A stretch of 64,000 nt of DNA from an uncultured Candidatus Melainabacteria bacterium (GTDB lineage Bacteria > Cyanobacteriota > Vampirovibrionia > Gastranaerophilales > Gastranaerophilaceae): the NCBI GenBank assembly GCA_947364235.1, contig CANARY010000003.1:1-64000 (forward strand). Direction: 5' to 3'. A program made the position numbers and the translations under genes. Below are positions 51,900-61,613 of this stretch, one piece after another; within the stretch, counting starts at the first letter, position 1; each line of letters begins with the position of its first letter. A model generated the notes under the pieces. That model made no database searches, was not told the origin of the DNA, and saw only the letters and a list, made by a program, of their open reading frames with translations.

Positions 51900-51908
51900 A
51901 ATAATGCT

Positions 51909-52070
51909 TTACCATTTTATTAAATCTTTTACGGAAAATTTCTCTTTCTCAGTAAATTTCATCAGCTTTTCTGTTAATGGATTCGTTTGATACGAAGTTT
52001 TATGTTCTTGTTTCTGCTCCATTTCAGGATTAGAAATAACTGTAAATCTCTTTCTTTTCTCAGGTGTCAT
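51909..52070 (-). CDS. 53-aa hypothetical peptide
   Basis: ATG 52070 with AGAGAGG upstream; TAA at 51909. Polar and basic (TPEKRKRFTVISNPEMEQ), ending in a short helix. First gene of a three-gene unit with the 51393 gene and prmC. Not recognised. Confidence 0.55.
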   Translation of the reverse strand: MTPEKRKRFTVISNPEMEQKQEHKTSYQTNPLTEKLMKFTEKEKFSVKDLIKW

Positions 52071-52301
52071 CGAAAGCCTCTCTTAATTATTTATCTCTTA
52101 TATATATATAAAGTATCTAAATAATAAAAAATTGACTTTTTTTAAATGCTTTATTAAGAAATGTAACATTAAGTTTTAGAATTTTCAAATATGTAAATAT
52201 TTCGCAACATGAGAATTTTTAAAATATTGTTTTTCTGTTACACTATTGTGTGTATGGGATGATTATGAAAAATAGCTGGACATCCCTTAGAAAGGTACAT
52301 T

Positions 52302-54077
52302 ATGGATATATTCTCGATATTTACGCTTTCAGGCGGGCTTGCATTTTTCCTTTACGGAATTTCTATTATGTCTTCGGGATTAGAAAAGGTTGCAGGCGGG
52401 CGTTTAGAGCGGATATTAAAAAAAGTGACGTCTAATCCGATTAAAAGTTTAATTTTTGGAGCAGGTATTACAGCAGCAGTTCAGTCGTCTTCAGCAGTAA
52501 CAGTTATGCTTGTAGGGCTCGTTAACTCCGGGATTATGAAATTATCACAAACGGTAAGTGTTATAATCGGTTCAAACGTTGGTACTACAATTACAGCATG
52601 GATATTAAGTTTATCAGGGATTCAGAGTTCTAATTTCTTTATAAGATTATTAAAACCTGAATCCTTTTCACCTATTTTGGCTCTTATAGGTGTTATTATG
52701 ATAATGGTTGCAAAAAGTAACAGACGCAAGAATGTTGGTACTGTTTTGATGGGCTTTGCGATTTTGATGTTTGGTATGGAAGTTATGTCAGGTTCTATGG
52801 CTCCTTTGGCTGATATGCCATCTTTCAGACAGACTCTTGTAGCTTTTACAAATCCTATTTTAGGTGTGCTTGTAGGGCTTGTTGTAACAATGATTATTCA
52901 AAGTTCGGCAGCTTCTCTTGGTATTTTGCAAGCTTTATCTATGGTCGGCGGAATTACTTACGGCATGGCAATTCCGATTATTATGGGGCAAAATATTGGA
53001 ACTTGTATTTCTGCTGTTCTTTCTGCAATCGGGGTTAATACTGCTGCAAAACGAGTTTCTGCTGTTCATGTAATTTATAACGTGCTTGGAGCAGCAATTT
53101 GCTTACCGGTTCTTTTAATTTGGAACAAGCTTTTTCCAATAAGCTTTATGCCGGCTGATATTAATCCTGTTGGAGTAGCGGTTTGTCATACAGCGTTTAA
53201 CATATTAGCTGCAGTAATAGCGTTTCCTTTGATGAAAGTTATTGAAAAGGCTGCGATTGCAGTTGTTCCTGATAAGAAAGAAAAAGGTAAATCAGTACTG
53301 CTTGATGACAGGCTTCTTCTTGCGCCTTCGTTTGCTATTGCTGAATGTTACAGGCAGACAATTAAAATGGCGGAAATTGTTGAGTTTAATTTTATCAACT
53401 CTACTAAGATGCTAAAAAGCTATCATTCAAAGAAAGCTGAACAAATTAAAAACAATGAGATTAAAATTGATACTTATGAGGACAAGCTGAATGCGTTTAT
53501 GCTCAAGCTTTCTGCAAAAGAGCTGACTGAAGAAGACAGCAACAAGATTTCACAGCTTTTGCTTGCAATCGGTGATTATGAAAGAATTGGAGATCATGCT
53601 GCTTATATGCTTAAGATTGCTGAAAAGCTTAAAGAAAGTGAAAAGAAGCTATCTGCTGAAGCTGTTGAAGAGTTGAAAGTTATTGTTCACGCTGTTTCGG
53701 AAATCTTTATGGTATCTTTTGAAGCTTATAAAACTGATAATGCCAAGCTTGCTTTAGAAGTTGAACCTCTTGAAGCGGTTATTAAGCGTATTATCAGAAA
53801 AGTTAAAAATCGTCATATTCAAAGGCTTAAAGACGGACTTTGCACAGCGGATGTAAGTTTCTTATTCTCAGACTTATTAAACGATTTAAGAAGAATTGCT
53901 GCGCACTGTGGAAATATTGCTACAAGCGTAATTCAGCTTCAAGATAGTACAATTGATAAACATGAATACAACCACAGAAACAAGGATGAAGATTTGGAAT
54001 TTGTAAGCAAATACGAAGATTATAAATCCAGATATTCTGTTTCCCGTCACAAATCTGTTGAGATGGTTCATTCATAG
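52302..54077 (+). CDS. Na/Pi cotransporter family protein with PhoU-like domain
   Basis: 591 aa. Two Na/Pi repeats with the QSSS motifs (AAVQSSSAVTVML near 58; IIQSSAASLGIL near 197), about eight membrane helices, then a PhoU-like helical domain (about 345-560). It moves phosphate with Na+ at the inner membrane; the PhoU part is thought to regulate it. SD AGAAAGG. Confidence 0.9.
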   Translation: MDIFSIFTLSGGLAFFLYGISIMSSGLEKVAGGRLERILKKVTSNPIKSLIFGAGITAAVQSSSAVTVMLVGLVNSGIMKLSQTVSVIIGSNVGTTITAWILSLSGIQSSNFFIRLLKPESFSPILALIGVIMIMVAKSNRRKNVGTVLMGFAILMFGMEVMSGSMAPLADMPSFRQTLVAFTNPILGVLVGLVVTMIIQSSAASLGILQALSMVGGITYGMAIPIIMGQNIGTCISAVLSAIGVNTAAKRVSAVHVIYNVLGAAICLPVLLIWNKLFPISFMPADINPVGVAVCHTAFNILAAVIAFPLMKVIEKAAIAVVPDKKEKGKSVLLDDRLLLAPSFAIAECYRQTIKMAEIVEFNFINSTKMLKSYHSKKAEQIKNNEIKIDTYEDKLNAFMLKLSAKELTEEDSNKISQLLLAIGDYERIGDHAAYMLKIAEKLKESEKKLSAEAVEELKVIVHAVSEIFMVSFEAYKTDNAKLALEVEPLEAVIKRIIRKVKNRHIQRLKDGLCTADVSFLFSDLLNDLRRIAAHCGNIATSVIQLQDSTIDKHEYNHRNKDEDLEFVSKYEDYKSRYSVSRHKSVEMVHS

Positions 54078-54794
54078 TTTAATTGTTCTAAATATTGTTG
54101 AATATTTATGCGAACCATAATAAATAATAATAGAAACGAAATAGTTCTCCAGATCATTAACTTCTAAGTAAGTTTGAACTGGAGCTTTTCGTTTTGTACT
54201 TTTTGCGTGTCCTATAAAATCCAAAAATCCCATGTGGATTTTTTGTGACGGAGTAAGTTTCGGCTTTGGAATGTGTTCATCATAGAAAGTTTCTGGAGTG
54301 TAATCACGTTCATATACAGGAATTATGTGCATAACAATTCCATTTTGTTTGAATAACATGTACCATTTTCCATTGTGTTCACGCGGAGTTAAGAGATAAT
54401 ATCCCGGCTCTATCGTAATGTTTTTAAAATAGATTGGTGAAATTAATCTCAAAAGCGGATAAGTTGACCAGGATGTGTCTTTCATATCGTAAAACTGGTC
54501 AGGGTCTATGTTGTGAAGGTAAGAAAAATCCGGGAGTTCTAAATCATTATATATTTGCGGATAATTTTTTGTAGGTTTAGCTTTGGGCGAAGCAGGCACA
54601 AAACTTCCATCTTCATCTTCAATAAAAGTGGGGAAAGATTGATTTTCAATTTCATCATTTTTATCAAGTTCATCAGGATTAATATCATCGTAAAATCCAG
54701 GCGGAGTTCCGGCATGACCGCCATTGTCTTCTGCTGCAAATGCAGGAGCAAAACACAGGGTTAAAACGAGAATAAGTAAGCTCTTCTTAATCAT
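54072..54794 (-). CDS. hypothetical secreted protein
   Basis: 240 aa. A signal peptide (residues 1-20, ending AFAA) is followed by an acidic Pro-rich stretch and a soluble domain with EPGYYLLTPREHNGKWYMLF. No domain recognised. Periplasmic or surface. The stop overlaps that of the Na/Pi gene (convergent). Confidence 0.65.
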   Translation of the reverse strand: MIKKSLLILVLTLCFAPAFAAEDNGGHAGTPPGFYDDINPDELDKNDEIENQSFPTFIEDEDGSFVPASPKAKPTKNYPQIYNDLELPDFSYLHNIDPDQFYDMKDTSWSTYPLLRLISPIYFKNITIEPGYYLLTPREHNGKWYMLFKQNGIVMHIIPVYERDYTPETFYDEHIPKPKLTPSQKIHMGFLDFIGHAKSTKRKAPVQTYLEVNDLENYFVSIIIYYGSHKYSTIFRTIKL

Positions 54795-55022
54795 ATAAAC
54801 ATTTTAATGTAATTAGTAGAAAAATCAAGTGCGCGGCTTTTCACTGCATTATACATAACTCCCCGATTGGACTCTCTTTTTCGGCAATGTTTTAATTTTT
54901 GAAAAACCCCATAATTTAGGAGTTAGTAATTCTAACACAAAGCTAAACGGTTCCTATAACAGGAACTGATAAGGTTTATAACATAACAAATCTACTCAAC
55001 CTATTGAAAAAGGAGGTTAAAA

Positions 55023-56981
55023 ATGACGATTAGAAAACTTACTGTGGCAGCTGCAATTGCCGTTGGAATAGCAACGTGTTCGTTCAATACGGTAATGGCA
55101 GCATGCCCTTGCGAGGAGCGTCCTGTTGTTACACAGACTCCTTGCGGATGCAATGAATTACCGGAAGTAACAGGAGCTGCGTGCCCTTGTGAAACTCCAA
55201 TGGAACCGGATTGCGGATGCGGTGCTGTTCCTCAATGTGAACCTGACCCAATCCCATCTTGCGCACTTTGCCCGGGAGTTAAAGAAGTTGCAAAACAAGA
55301 TATGAAACAAGTTTATTCATATCCTAACGCTGTGTACGGTTACAACAACCTTATCGGTACACAAAATGACTACTCTTACAAAGCAGAAGGCTTTACTGTT
55401 AACAGAGACATGGGACGCTTAAGCTCAGGTACTATGGGTTCAACAATTGCTTCAGACGGCTCTATGACAGGTGCTGCTGCAAACATTCCTTGCTTGAATG
55501 ATATGCCAAGACACAACGGTGCTCCTATTGTAAGAGACGAAGCTGCAATTGACGGCGCAGGCTGCCCTATTCAAATGGGTACTGCAAACTCAAGACAAGC
55601 AATCAAAAAGACATTAGTCCCTTTTGATTTGTCACCATTCAGCTCTTTCAATAACATGACAGGTGCCGCAGCAGGCTTGCAAATGTTTCCTGACGTTCCG
55701 GATGGATACTGGGCTTCTTGCGAAATCGATAAACTTGCAACAAATGACGTTGTAGTTGGTTACCCAGATAGATTATTCAAGCCGTCTAAAAACATTTCTC
55801 GTGCTGAGTTTGCAACTATGCTTGTAAAAGGTTTTGACAAAAACATGTACGCTCAAGCTCCTGAAAAATTGTTCTCAGACGTTCCTACTAACCACTGGGC
55901 AAACTCTGCAATTACAACAGCAGTTCATCAAGATTTGCTAAAAGGTTATCCAGACGGCAAATTCTTGCCTAACCACAACGTAACAAGAGCAGAAGCTTTA
56001 TGTGCTTTATCAAAAGGTATTCCTTGCCCTTCAATTGACAAGTGCAAAGCTCAAGAAATCTTATCAAGATATTCAGACGGTAACACAGTTCCTGAATGGG
56101 CACAAATTCCTATCGCAATCGCTTTGGATAAAGGTGCTTTAAACAATTCACCTAACCCTAACATGATTGCACCATTCAGAGATGCTTCTCGTGCTGATAT
56201 CGCAGCTATGCTGCAAAACGTTCGTGTAGCAGCAGGTATCGATAAGAACCCTGTAACTGCAAACAACGACTGCCCTATGTGTCCAGTTGACAAAAAGGCA
56301 TATATCGAAAACGAAGAACTTGTTAAAATTCCTACACTTCAATTGAAGTTTAAGGATCAGGTAAGTGCTAAGTCTTCACACGTTGGTCAGAGATTTGCAG
56401 CTAAGACATTAGAAGATGTTACAATTAACGGTCAGCTATTCCCTTGCGGTTCAAACGTACACGGTAAGGTTGTTGAAGTTGTAAGACCTTCAGGATGCCA
56501 AAAAGGTGCTTTAAAACTTGCGTTTACAGATATTGAAAACAATGGATGCAAAGCAACTCTTCCAAGACAAATTCTTAACGCTGAAATCAATAAATCTAAT
56601 ACACCGAATATTGTATCAAGAATTGTTACAGCACCTCTTACTTGGGGCGGTCAGATGTTAGGTATTGTTGGTAGAACAACAGGCGGTATGCTCTCTAACT
56701 TAGGTAACGCTTTAGAAGACGTAGCTTCAGGTACAGGTATTGCTCTTGGTGAAGCATTCCAAGGACAATTCGCAGCTGCAGGCAGAAGCGTTGGAGACGT
56801 AGTTGTTGATACAGTTAAAGCTCCTATCGACTTTACAAGAACAGCTGTATCCGGCGTAACCGGTCTTGTTCAAGCAACAGGCGACGAAATTGGATACTTA
56901 GTTGATGCTAAGGGATACAAAATCTCAGCTATCAATCCGAAAGAACATGTAACAATCGCATTCGGATGCAGTGGTCAATAG
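55023..56981 (+). CDS. SLH-domain envelope protein with Cys-rich N-terminus
   Basis: 652 aa. Signal peptide (1-26, ending VMA), then 16 Cys in about 65 residues (ACPCEERP, CGCNELP, ACPCETP, DCGCGAVP). SLH repeats lie at about 220-272, 285-340 and 342-402; SLH proteins attach to the cell wall. The C-terminal part (450-652) has a VTINGQLFPCGSNVHG region and Gly-rich strands. A perfect SD (AAAGGAGG) and a long leader (54795-55022) with small hairpins point to high expression. Confidence 0.85.
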   Translation: MTIRKLTVAAAIAVGIATCSFNTVMAACPCEERPVVTQTPCGCNELPEVTGAACPCETPMEPDCGCGAVPQCEPDPIPSCALCPGVKEVAKQDMKQVYSYPNAVYGYNNLIGTQNDYSYKAEGFTVNRDMGRLSSGTMGSTIASDGSMTGAAANIPCLNDMPRHNGAPIVRDEAAIDGAGCPIQMGTANSRQAIKKTLVPFDLSPFSSFNNMTGAAAGLQMFPDVPDGYWASCEIDKLATNDVVVGYPDRLFKPSKNISRAEFATMLVKGFDKNMYAQAPEKLFSDVPTNHWANSAITTAVHQDLLKGYPDGKFLPNHNVTRAEALCALSKGIPCPSIDKCKAQEILSRYSDGNTVPEWAQIPIAIALDKGALNNSPNPNMIAPFRDASRADIAAMLQNVRVAAGIDKNPVTANNDCPMCPVDKKAYIENEELVKIPTLQLKFKDQVSAKSSHVGQRFAAKTLEDVTINGQLFPCGSNVHGKVVEVVRPSGCQKGALKLAFTDIENNGCKATLPRQILNAEINKSNTPNIVSRIVTAPLTWGGQMLGIVGRTTGGMLSNLGNALEDVASGTGIALGEAFQGQFAAAGRSVGDVVVDTVKAPIDFTRTAVSGVTGLVQATGDEIGYLVDAKGYKISAINPKEHVTIAFGCSGQ

Positions 56982-57007
56982 TAAGTAAATCGTTTACTAT
57001 TAAAAAA

Positions 57008-57034
57008 AGGGGCAGATATTTCTGCTCCTTTTTA
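57008..57034. terminator. bidirectional terminator after the SLH gene
   Basis: AGGGGCAGA (57008-57016) with TCTGCTCCT (57021-57029), one G-U, 4-nt loop, then five T on +; on - a run of T also follows, serving the HTH gene ending at 57032. Confidence 0.8.
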
Positions 57035-57307
57035 TTCATCAAAAAACTTAAAATCTTCTCCGAGTTGTTCTTCTAAAATATTTGCAAAATCCGAGAACTT
57101 TATCCCGAGAGCTTCGCACAATTTCCAAGCAGTTAAAAGACTTATACCAACAACTCCATTTTCCATTTTGCTCAAATTACCACGATCAAAGCCATAGGCA
57201 CGACCAATATAATTAACTGAATAGTTAGTATTATCTTTGTGGTATCGGTGAAAAATTTCACCGATGACTTGTTTAAATTTAGTTTCTTTTTCGTTTGCCT
57301 GTTGCAT
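57032..57307 (-). CDS. XRE-family transcriptional regulator
   Basis: 91 aa. HTH_3 domain at about 22-75 (SVNYIGRAYGFDRGNLSKMENG, then LLTAWKLCEALGIKFSDFA) fills the protein. No sensor domain. Convergent to the SLH gene and sharing its terminator. Target unknown. Confidence 0.75.
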   Translation of the reverse strand: MQQANEKETKFKQVIGEIFHRYHKDNTNYSVNYIGRAYGFDRGNLSKMENGVVGISLLTAWKLCEALGIKFSDFANILEEQLGEDFKFFDE

Positions 57308-57548
57308 AAAATCATCATATTTAGTATTATTAATATGGTGCTGTATAAAACCAGCAGACGGGGAAGTAAAAATGGCTTAATTTTCCAGATTTCTTAGTGC
57401 ATATTTACAACATAATATTATCAGTTTATTTAAAGAAATATTTTTGTTTTGTAAAATTTAATCTAGTACCTTTGCAGGAGCATTTTTAAATATTCTTACC
57501 GATGTTTTGAGTTTTTTCCATGTTATAATTAGAAAAAAGGAGAAAACA

Positions 57549-57893
57549 ATGTCACTTAGAAACGAAAGAGTCAGAAAAGAACTTATGCGCGATATATCTG
57601 ATATTATCAGGAAAGAAATCAGAGGAATTGAAGGCGTGCTGTCTATTGTAGATGTTGAAGTTTCTCATGATAATTCTTATGCAAAAGTTTATTATAGTGT
57701 TTTAGGTTCGGAAGAACAAATTGCAAAAGATAAAGAAATTATTGAAAAAAATACCGGAAAAGTTCGTTATGAAATAGGCAAAAGGATACGCTTGCGTGTT
57801 ACTCCGGAAATCAAATTTATTTACTCAGACGGGCTTGAACAAGGTTCGCGCGTTCTTGATTTAATCAATAAAATCTCTAAAGGTGAGATTTAG
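57549..57893 (+). CDS. rbfA: ribosome-binding factor A
   Basis: 114 aa from ATG 57549 (SD AAAGGAGAAA). KH-like fold start RNERVRKELMRDISDIIRKE and the AKVYYSVLG and RVTPEIKF strands are typical. It matures the 30S subunit. The extended -10 TGTTATAAT (TATAAT 57524-57529) lies just upstream. Operon with truB. Confidence 0.93.
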   Translation: MSLRNERVRKELMRDISDIIRKEIRGIEGVLSIVDVEVSHDNSYAKVYYSVLGSEEQIAKDKEIIEKNTGKVRYEIGKRIRLRVTPEIKFIYSDGLEQGSRVLDLINKISKGEI

Positions 57894-57897
57894 TTTG

Positions 57898-58749
57898 ATG
57901 TTCGGATTTTTGAATGTCTATAAACCCGCCGGCATAACTTCGCATGATGTTGTGGCGCGTTTGAGGCGCGTAACAAAAGTTAAGCAAATCGGGCACACCG
58001 GAACGCTTGACCCGTTTGCAGAAGGAGTTCTTCCGATTTGTATCGGAAAAGCAACCAGGCTCATTGAATATTTAAACGATGATAAAGCTTATGTGGGAAC
58101 GGTTAAGCTTGGAAATTCTACAACGACTTACGATATCGAAGGCGAAGGGGTAAACTTTTCTGATAAAACAGTTACTTTAAATGAAATTGAAACTGCGCTT
58201 GAAAAATTTAGAGGTGATATTGAACAAATTCCGCCGATTTATTCTGCTATAAAAGTCAATGGTAAAAAGCTTTATGAATACGCGCGGGAAGGTAAAGAAG
58301 TTAAAATTGAACCGCGGAAGGTAAATATAAATAAGTTGGAAGTTGTTGATTTCAAGCCGGAATTGAGACAGGTGAGCCTTCATATAGAATGTTCAAAAGG
58401 CACTTACATCCGCTCGATTGCAAATGATTTAGGCGAAGAGCTTGGAACTTACGGACATTTAGTTAAGCTTGTGCGCGTAAAAGCCGGTGATTTTGGTATT
58501 AATGAAGCAATAAAACTTAATGATTTAGATACAATAGAAGCAGTTCAAAAAAATCTTATTTATCCTCTTGATAAGTTAGATTTTCCGAAATATGAATTAA
58601 ACGAAAAAGAAAAAGCAGTTATTTCAAATGGCGGTTCTATTAGAGCTGATGTGAAAGATTCTATCGTATGTTTAACTTTTCAGGGGGTGCTTTGTGCAGC
58701 TGCAAAAGCATCTGAAGGGGTTTTGAGATGCGAAAAAGTCTTTTTATAG
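57898..58749 (+). CDS. truB: tRNA pseudouridine-55 synthase
   Basis: 283 aa from ATG 57898; TTG 57895 or GTG 57883 are alternatives since the SD (AAAGGTGAG) is rather far. Catalytic Asp38 in HTGTLDPFAEGVLP. It makes psi-55 in tRNA T-loops. rbfA-truB order is conserved in many bacteria. Confidence 0.93.
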   Translation: MFGFLNVYKPAGITSHDVVARLRRVTKVKQIGHTGTLDPFAEGVLPICIGKATRLIEYLNDDKAYVGTVKLGNSTTTYDIEGEGVNFSDKTVTLNEIETALEKFRGDIEQIPPIYSAIKVNGKKLYEYAREGKEVKIEPRKVNINKLEVVDFKPELRQVSLHIECSKGTYIRSIANDLGEELGTYGHLVKLVRVKAGDFGINEAIKLNDLDTIEAVQKNLIYPLDKLDFPKYELNEKEKAVISNGGSIRADVKDSIVCLTFQGVLCAAAKASEGVLRCEKVFL

Positions 58750-58758
58750 TGCATCTGC

Positions 58759-58787
58759 TTGCCCTTTCCTGCTAAATATGCTATAAT
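58759..58787 (+). promoter_or_regulatory. promoter of the S1-domain protein gene
   Basis: TTGCCC (58759-58764), 17-bp spacer, extended -10 TGCTATAAT (TATAAT 58782-58787). Confidence 0.65.
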
Positions 58788-58842
58788 AATCCCGTGTTTA
58801 TTAGATGGTAGATGATTCTACAGGTTAAAAAGGAGAATACGC

Positions 58843-59910
58843 ATGGTTGAAAAGTATTCGGATACAGATTTTGAACAGCTTCTTGCAAAGTATGATTACA
58901 GTTTTAAACGCGGAGATATTGTAAAAGGTGTTGTGTGTGCTTACGAATCTGACGGGGCAATTGTTGACATCGGTTCAAAATGTACAGCTTTTGTTCCAGC
59001 TTATGAAGTTTCGGCAGATAAAAAAGCTAAAGTTGAAAATGTACTGGAACTTAATACTGAATATGAGTTTTTAATCACCCAAGAATGTGATGAAAACGGC
59101 AAGTTTACGCTTTCTTACAAAAAAGTTCATCTTGCTCATACCTGGGCGGAACTTGAGAAGGTTAAAGAAGCTGACGAGACTATTATTGCAACAGTTTCTC
59201 AGATGGTTAAAGGCGGAGTGGTTGTTGATATTTCAGGAGTTCAAGGATTTATTCCTCAAGGTCAGCTCTGTGCCAGAGAAACAATTTGCAATTCAGGAGA
59301 TAAGATTGAAGTCAAGATTTTGACTTTAGATAAATCTCAGAACAATTTGATTTTATCTAATAAAAAAGTTTATGAAACAAATATGGCAGAGACGCGCAAG
59401 AACGTATTTGCTCAGATTGAAGTCGGTCAGATTGTAAAAGGTGAAGTTGTAAGAATTACCGATTTTGGTGCATTTGTTAATGTAGGCGGTGTTGATTGCC
59501 TTCTGCCGCTTTCTCAGATTTCTTGGAAGTGGGTTGAGCATCCGACTGATTTACTCAAAGTTGGTCAAGAAATCAACGTTGAAATTATTGACATTGACCA
59601 CAATAAACAAAGAATAAGCCTGAGTCTTAAGAATACTGAGCCTGACCCTTGGATAAAAGCAGAGGAAGAGCTTAAAGAAGGTGATACAAAAGAAGGTATA
59701 ATAACAAGAATTAAGCCTTTCGGGGCGTTTGTGGAAGTGATGCCCGGGGTTGAAGCGCTGCTTCCGCAGTCAGCTCTTTCTGAATACCAAAACCAGAATA
59801 ACTGTATTTTAAATACTGGTGATAAAATTGATACTCAGATTGTTAAGTTTAATCCAAGAGACAAAAGAATTTCTCTCGGACTCCCTAATTGCGATATTCA
59901 AGCTGATTAA
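58843..59910 (+). CDS. rpsA: S1-domain RNA-binding protein (short ribosomal protein S1 type)
   Basis: 355 aa with four S1 domains (about 18-88, 105-172, 188-258, 272-345), each with GxVxxxxxxGAxVD-type strands (GVVCAYESDGAIVDIG, GEVVRITDFGAFVNVG, GIITRIKPFGAFVEVM). E. coli S1 has six; cyanobacterial and plastid S1 have three or four. It probably helps translation initiation. SD AAAGGAGAA. Convergent with maf. Confidence 0.85.
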   Translation: MVEKYSDTDFEQLLAKYDYSFKRGDIVKGVVCAYESDGAIVDIGSKCTAFVPAYEVSADKKAKVENVLELNTEYEFLITQECDENGKFTLSYKKVHLAHTWAELEKVKEADETIIATVSQMVKGGVVVDISGVQGFIPQGQLCARETICNSGDKIEVKILTLDKSQNNLILSNKKVYETNMAETRKNVFAQIEVGQIVKGEVVRITDFGAFVNVGGVDCLLPLSQISWKWVEHPTDLLKVGQEINVEIIDIDHNKQRISLSLKNTEPDPWIKAEEELKEGDTKEGIITRIKPFGAFVEVMPGVEALLPQSALSEYQNQNNCILNTGDKIDTQIVKFNPRDKRISLGLPNCDIQAD

Positions 59911-60460
59911 GAACTGATTTAACAGCTTCGGGGCAAAGCCCGACAATATTTTCAAAACTTCCTTCAAATTTATCTAAGTAATTTGGAGGAAGTTCTTGTA
60001 TACCGTAGCTTCCGGCTTTATCAAGCGGATTAAATGTGTCAATATAATAATGTATCATTTCATCTGTCAGTTCTTTGAACCGTACGTAGCTTGTGGTTGA
60101 AATCAAAGCTGCGCGGTTTGTTTTTTTGTTGATTGCGCAGGTTGAAGTTACGACAGAATGTGTCGCTCCGGAAAGTTCTTTGAGCATTTCAAAAGCTTCT
60201 TCTTTAGAATGCGGCTTGCCTAAGATTTTGTTGTGAAGTACAACTACTGTATCTGCTGCGAGCACAAGCGAATTGTTATTTACGCGTCTTAAAACATCAA
60301 GGCATTTTTGGGTGGCAAGGTCTTCAATTTTTTCATAAGAAAAAACATCGTCTTCGAGTTTTTCCTCGTAGTTTGAAGGAACAACTTCAAAATCTAAGCC
60401 TAAATCTGTTAAAATCTTTTTTCTGCGCGGTGAATTTGATGCAAGTATAAGTTTAACCAT
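59885..60460 (-). CDS. maf: Maf family nucleotide pyrophosphatase
   Basis: 191 aa. LILASNSPRRKKIL start, DTVVVLHNKILGKP and the GSYGIQ region are Maf signatures; it hydrolyses non-canonical dNTPs. It overlaps the 60453 gene start by 8 nt and is co-transcribed. Confidence 0.9.
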   Translation of the reverse strand: MVKLILASNSPRRKKILTDLGLDFEVVPSNYEEKLEDDVFSYEKIEDLATQKCLDVLRRVNNNSLVLAADTVVVLHNKILGKPHSKEEAFEMLKELSGATHSVVTSTCAINKKTNRAALISTTSYVRFKELTDEMIHYYIDTFNPLDKAGSYGIQELPPNYLDKFEGSFENIVGLCPEAVKSVLNQLEYRN

Positions 60461-60947
60461 TATTTTTTTGCACCTTTCTTTTGCCCATCGCTATTTGAAT
60501 TACTTCAACTCCTTTTGATGTAAGTCCTTCAAAACTAACAAATCTTTTTTCAACAATTTTTTTGTTATTAAAATTGTTGTCAGCAAGTTGTAAAATTTTA
60601 TCAGCTTTTTTAAGTAGACGTGTCCAGCTTAAATAAAACGGTTTTTTATGTTTAATAATTTCGCCGGTTTCGTTGTCGAATGTTAAGCTTGAATGTCCTA
60701 TTTCAAGAGTAGATTGACCTTGCATATTGTAAGAAGGTTTTGCTTGAAATCTTTGGTCAAATAGTCGTGCACTTTTTCCGATACGTACTGATTGCAGCAT
60801 TTTTGTAGTGAAGTGAAATTCTTGAGCTTCAAATGTTGATTCAGATGTCATTCTACCCAAAATAGCCTGCAGGTTCAAACGTTGTGTTTTGTTCAAAAAT
60901 CTTTGTTTACTTTCAAATGTTTGTGATTGAATTTGTTGTATCTGCAT
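60453..60947 (-). CDS. hypothetical protein, lineage-specific type
   Basis: 164 aa. N-terminus MQIQQIQSQTFESKQRF is Gln-rich and resembles other unknown small proteins of this genome. A central beta-rich region (FHFTTKMLQSVRIGKSARLF) and a basic C-terminus follow. No SD within 10 nt; it follows the radical SAM gene by 2 nt. Not recognised. Confidence 0.6.
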   Translation of the reverse strand: MQIQQIQSQTFESKQRFLNKTQRLNLQAILGRMTSESTFEAQEFHFTTKMLQSVRIGKSARLFDQRFQAKPSYNMQGQSTLEIGHSSLTFDNETGEIIKHKKPFYLSWTRLLKKADKILQLADNNFNNKKIVEKRFVSFEGLTSKGVEVIQIAMGKRKVQKNNG

Positions 60948-60949
60948 AA

Positions 60950-61579
60950 TTAGTATCCGTTTTCAATAAATTCTCTGTTTCTGAATTTTGCGCCGAGTTC
61001 AGTTGTAATTTTTTCGCATTCATCAATGTCAATATAGTGAACTTTGTCAAAACCTGTTACGATTGAAGCTGCAACGTCAATTCCTGCTTCGGCACAAGAT
61101 TTAATAAATTTTTTTACTTCTGCGTAAGCGTTTTTGATTTTTGGTTTGCAAATTTCTTCGTAATCACGTTCATTTGCTGCGTTTAAGCTTACTGATACAG
61201 AATCAATCAAGCCTTTGAATTCTTCGGCAACATTTGTCTTATAAATTGCGTTAGCATGTCCGTTTGTGTTTACTCTTATCTTAATTTCAGGATAATTTTC
61301 ACGTAAATATTTACAGAATTCTTTCATCATTGATTTTCTGAGAAAAGGTTCACCGTAACCGCAGAAGACTACATTCTTTACGTAAGGCTGGAACTTTTGG
61401 AATTGTTCAACGATGTTTTCAAAAGTATATTCATCATCGTGCCACATTTCTGCTCCGCAAACATCGTCCTTTTGTGTTCTAAGGCAAAAAATACAAGAAT
61501 TTGTACAAGAATTTGTAAGGTTAATATAAACTGTTTCCGGATGTTCTTCTTTTGTTATTGAATAGACTAATGTGTACAT
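60950..61579 (-). CDS. radical SAM protein, TatD-associated type
   Basis: 209 aa. C25-x3-C29-x2-C32 (SCTNSCIFCLR) binds the 4Fe-4S/SAM cluster; NVVFCGYGEPFLR and NTNGHAN follow as in the small family next to tatD genes. It is fused to nothing and no tatD is adjacent here. The reaction is unknown. First gene of the unit with the 60453 gene and maf. Confidence 0.85.
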   Translation of the reverse strand: MYTLVYSITKEEHPETVYINLTNSCTNSCIFCLRTQKDDVCGAEMWHDDEYTFENIVEQFQKFQPYVKNVVFCGYGEPFLRKSMMKEFCKYLRENYPEIKIRVNTNGHANAIYKTNVAEEFKGLIDSVSVSLNAANERDYEEICKPKIKNAYAEVKKFIKSCAEAGIDVAASIVTGFDKVHYIDIDECEKITTELGAKFRNREFIENGY

Positions 61580-61613
61580 GGATGATACCCCCTTGGGTAA
61601 ATTATAGCAAAAA

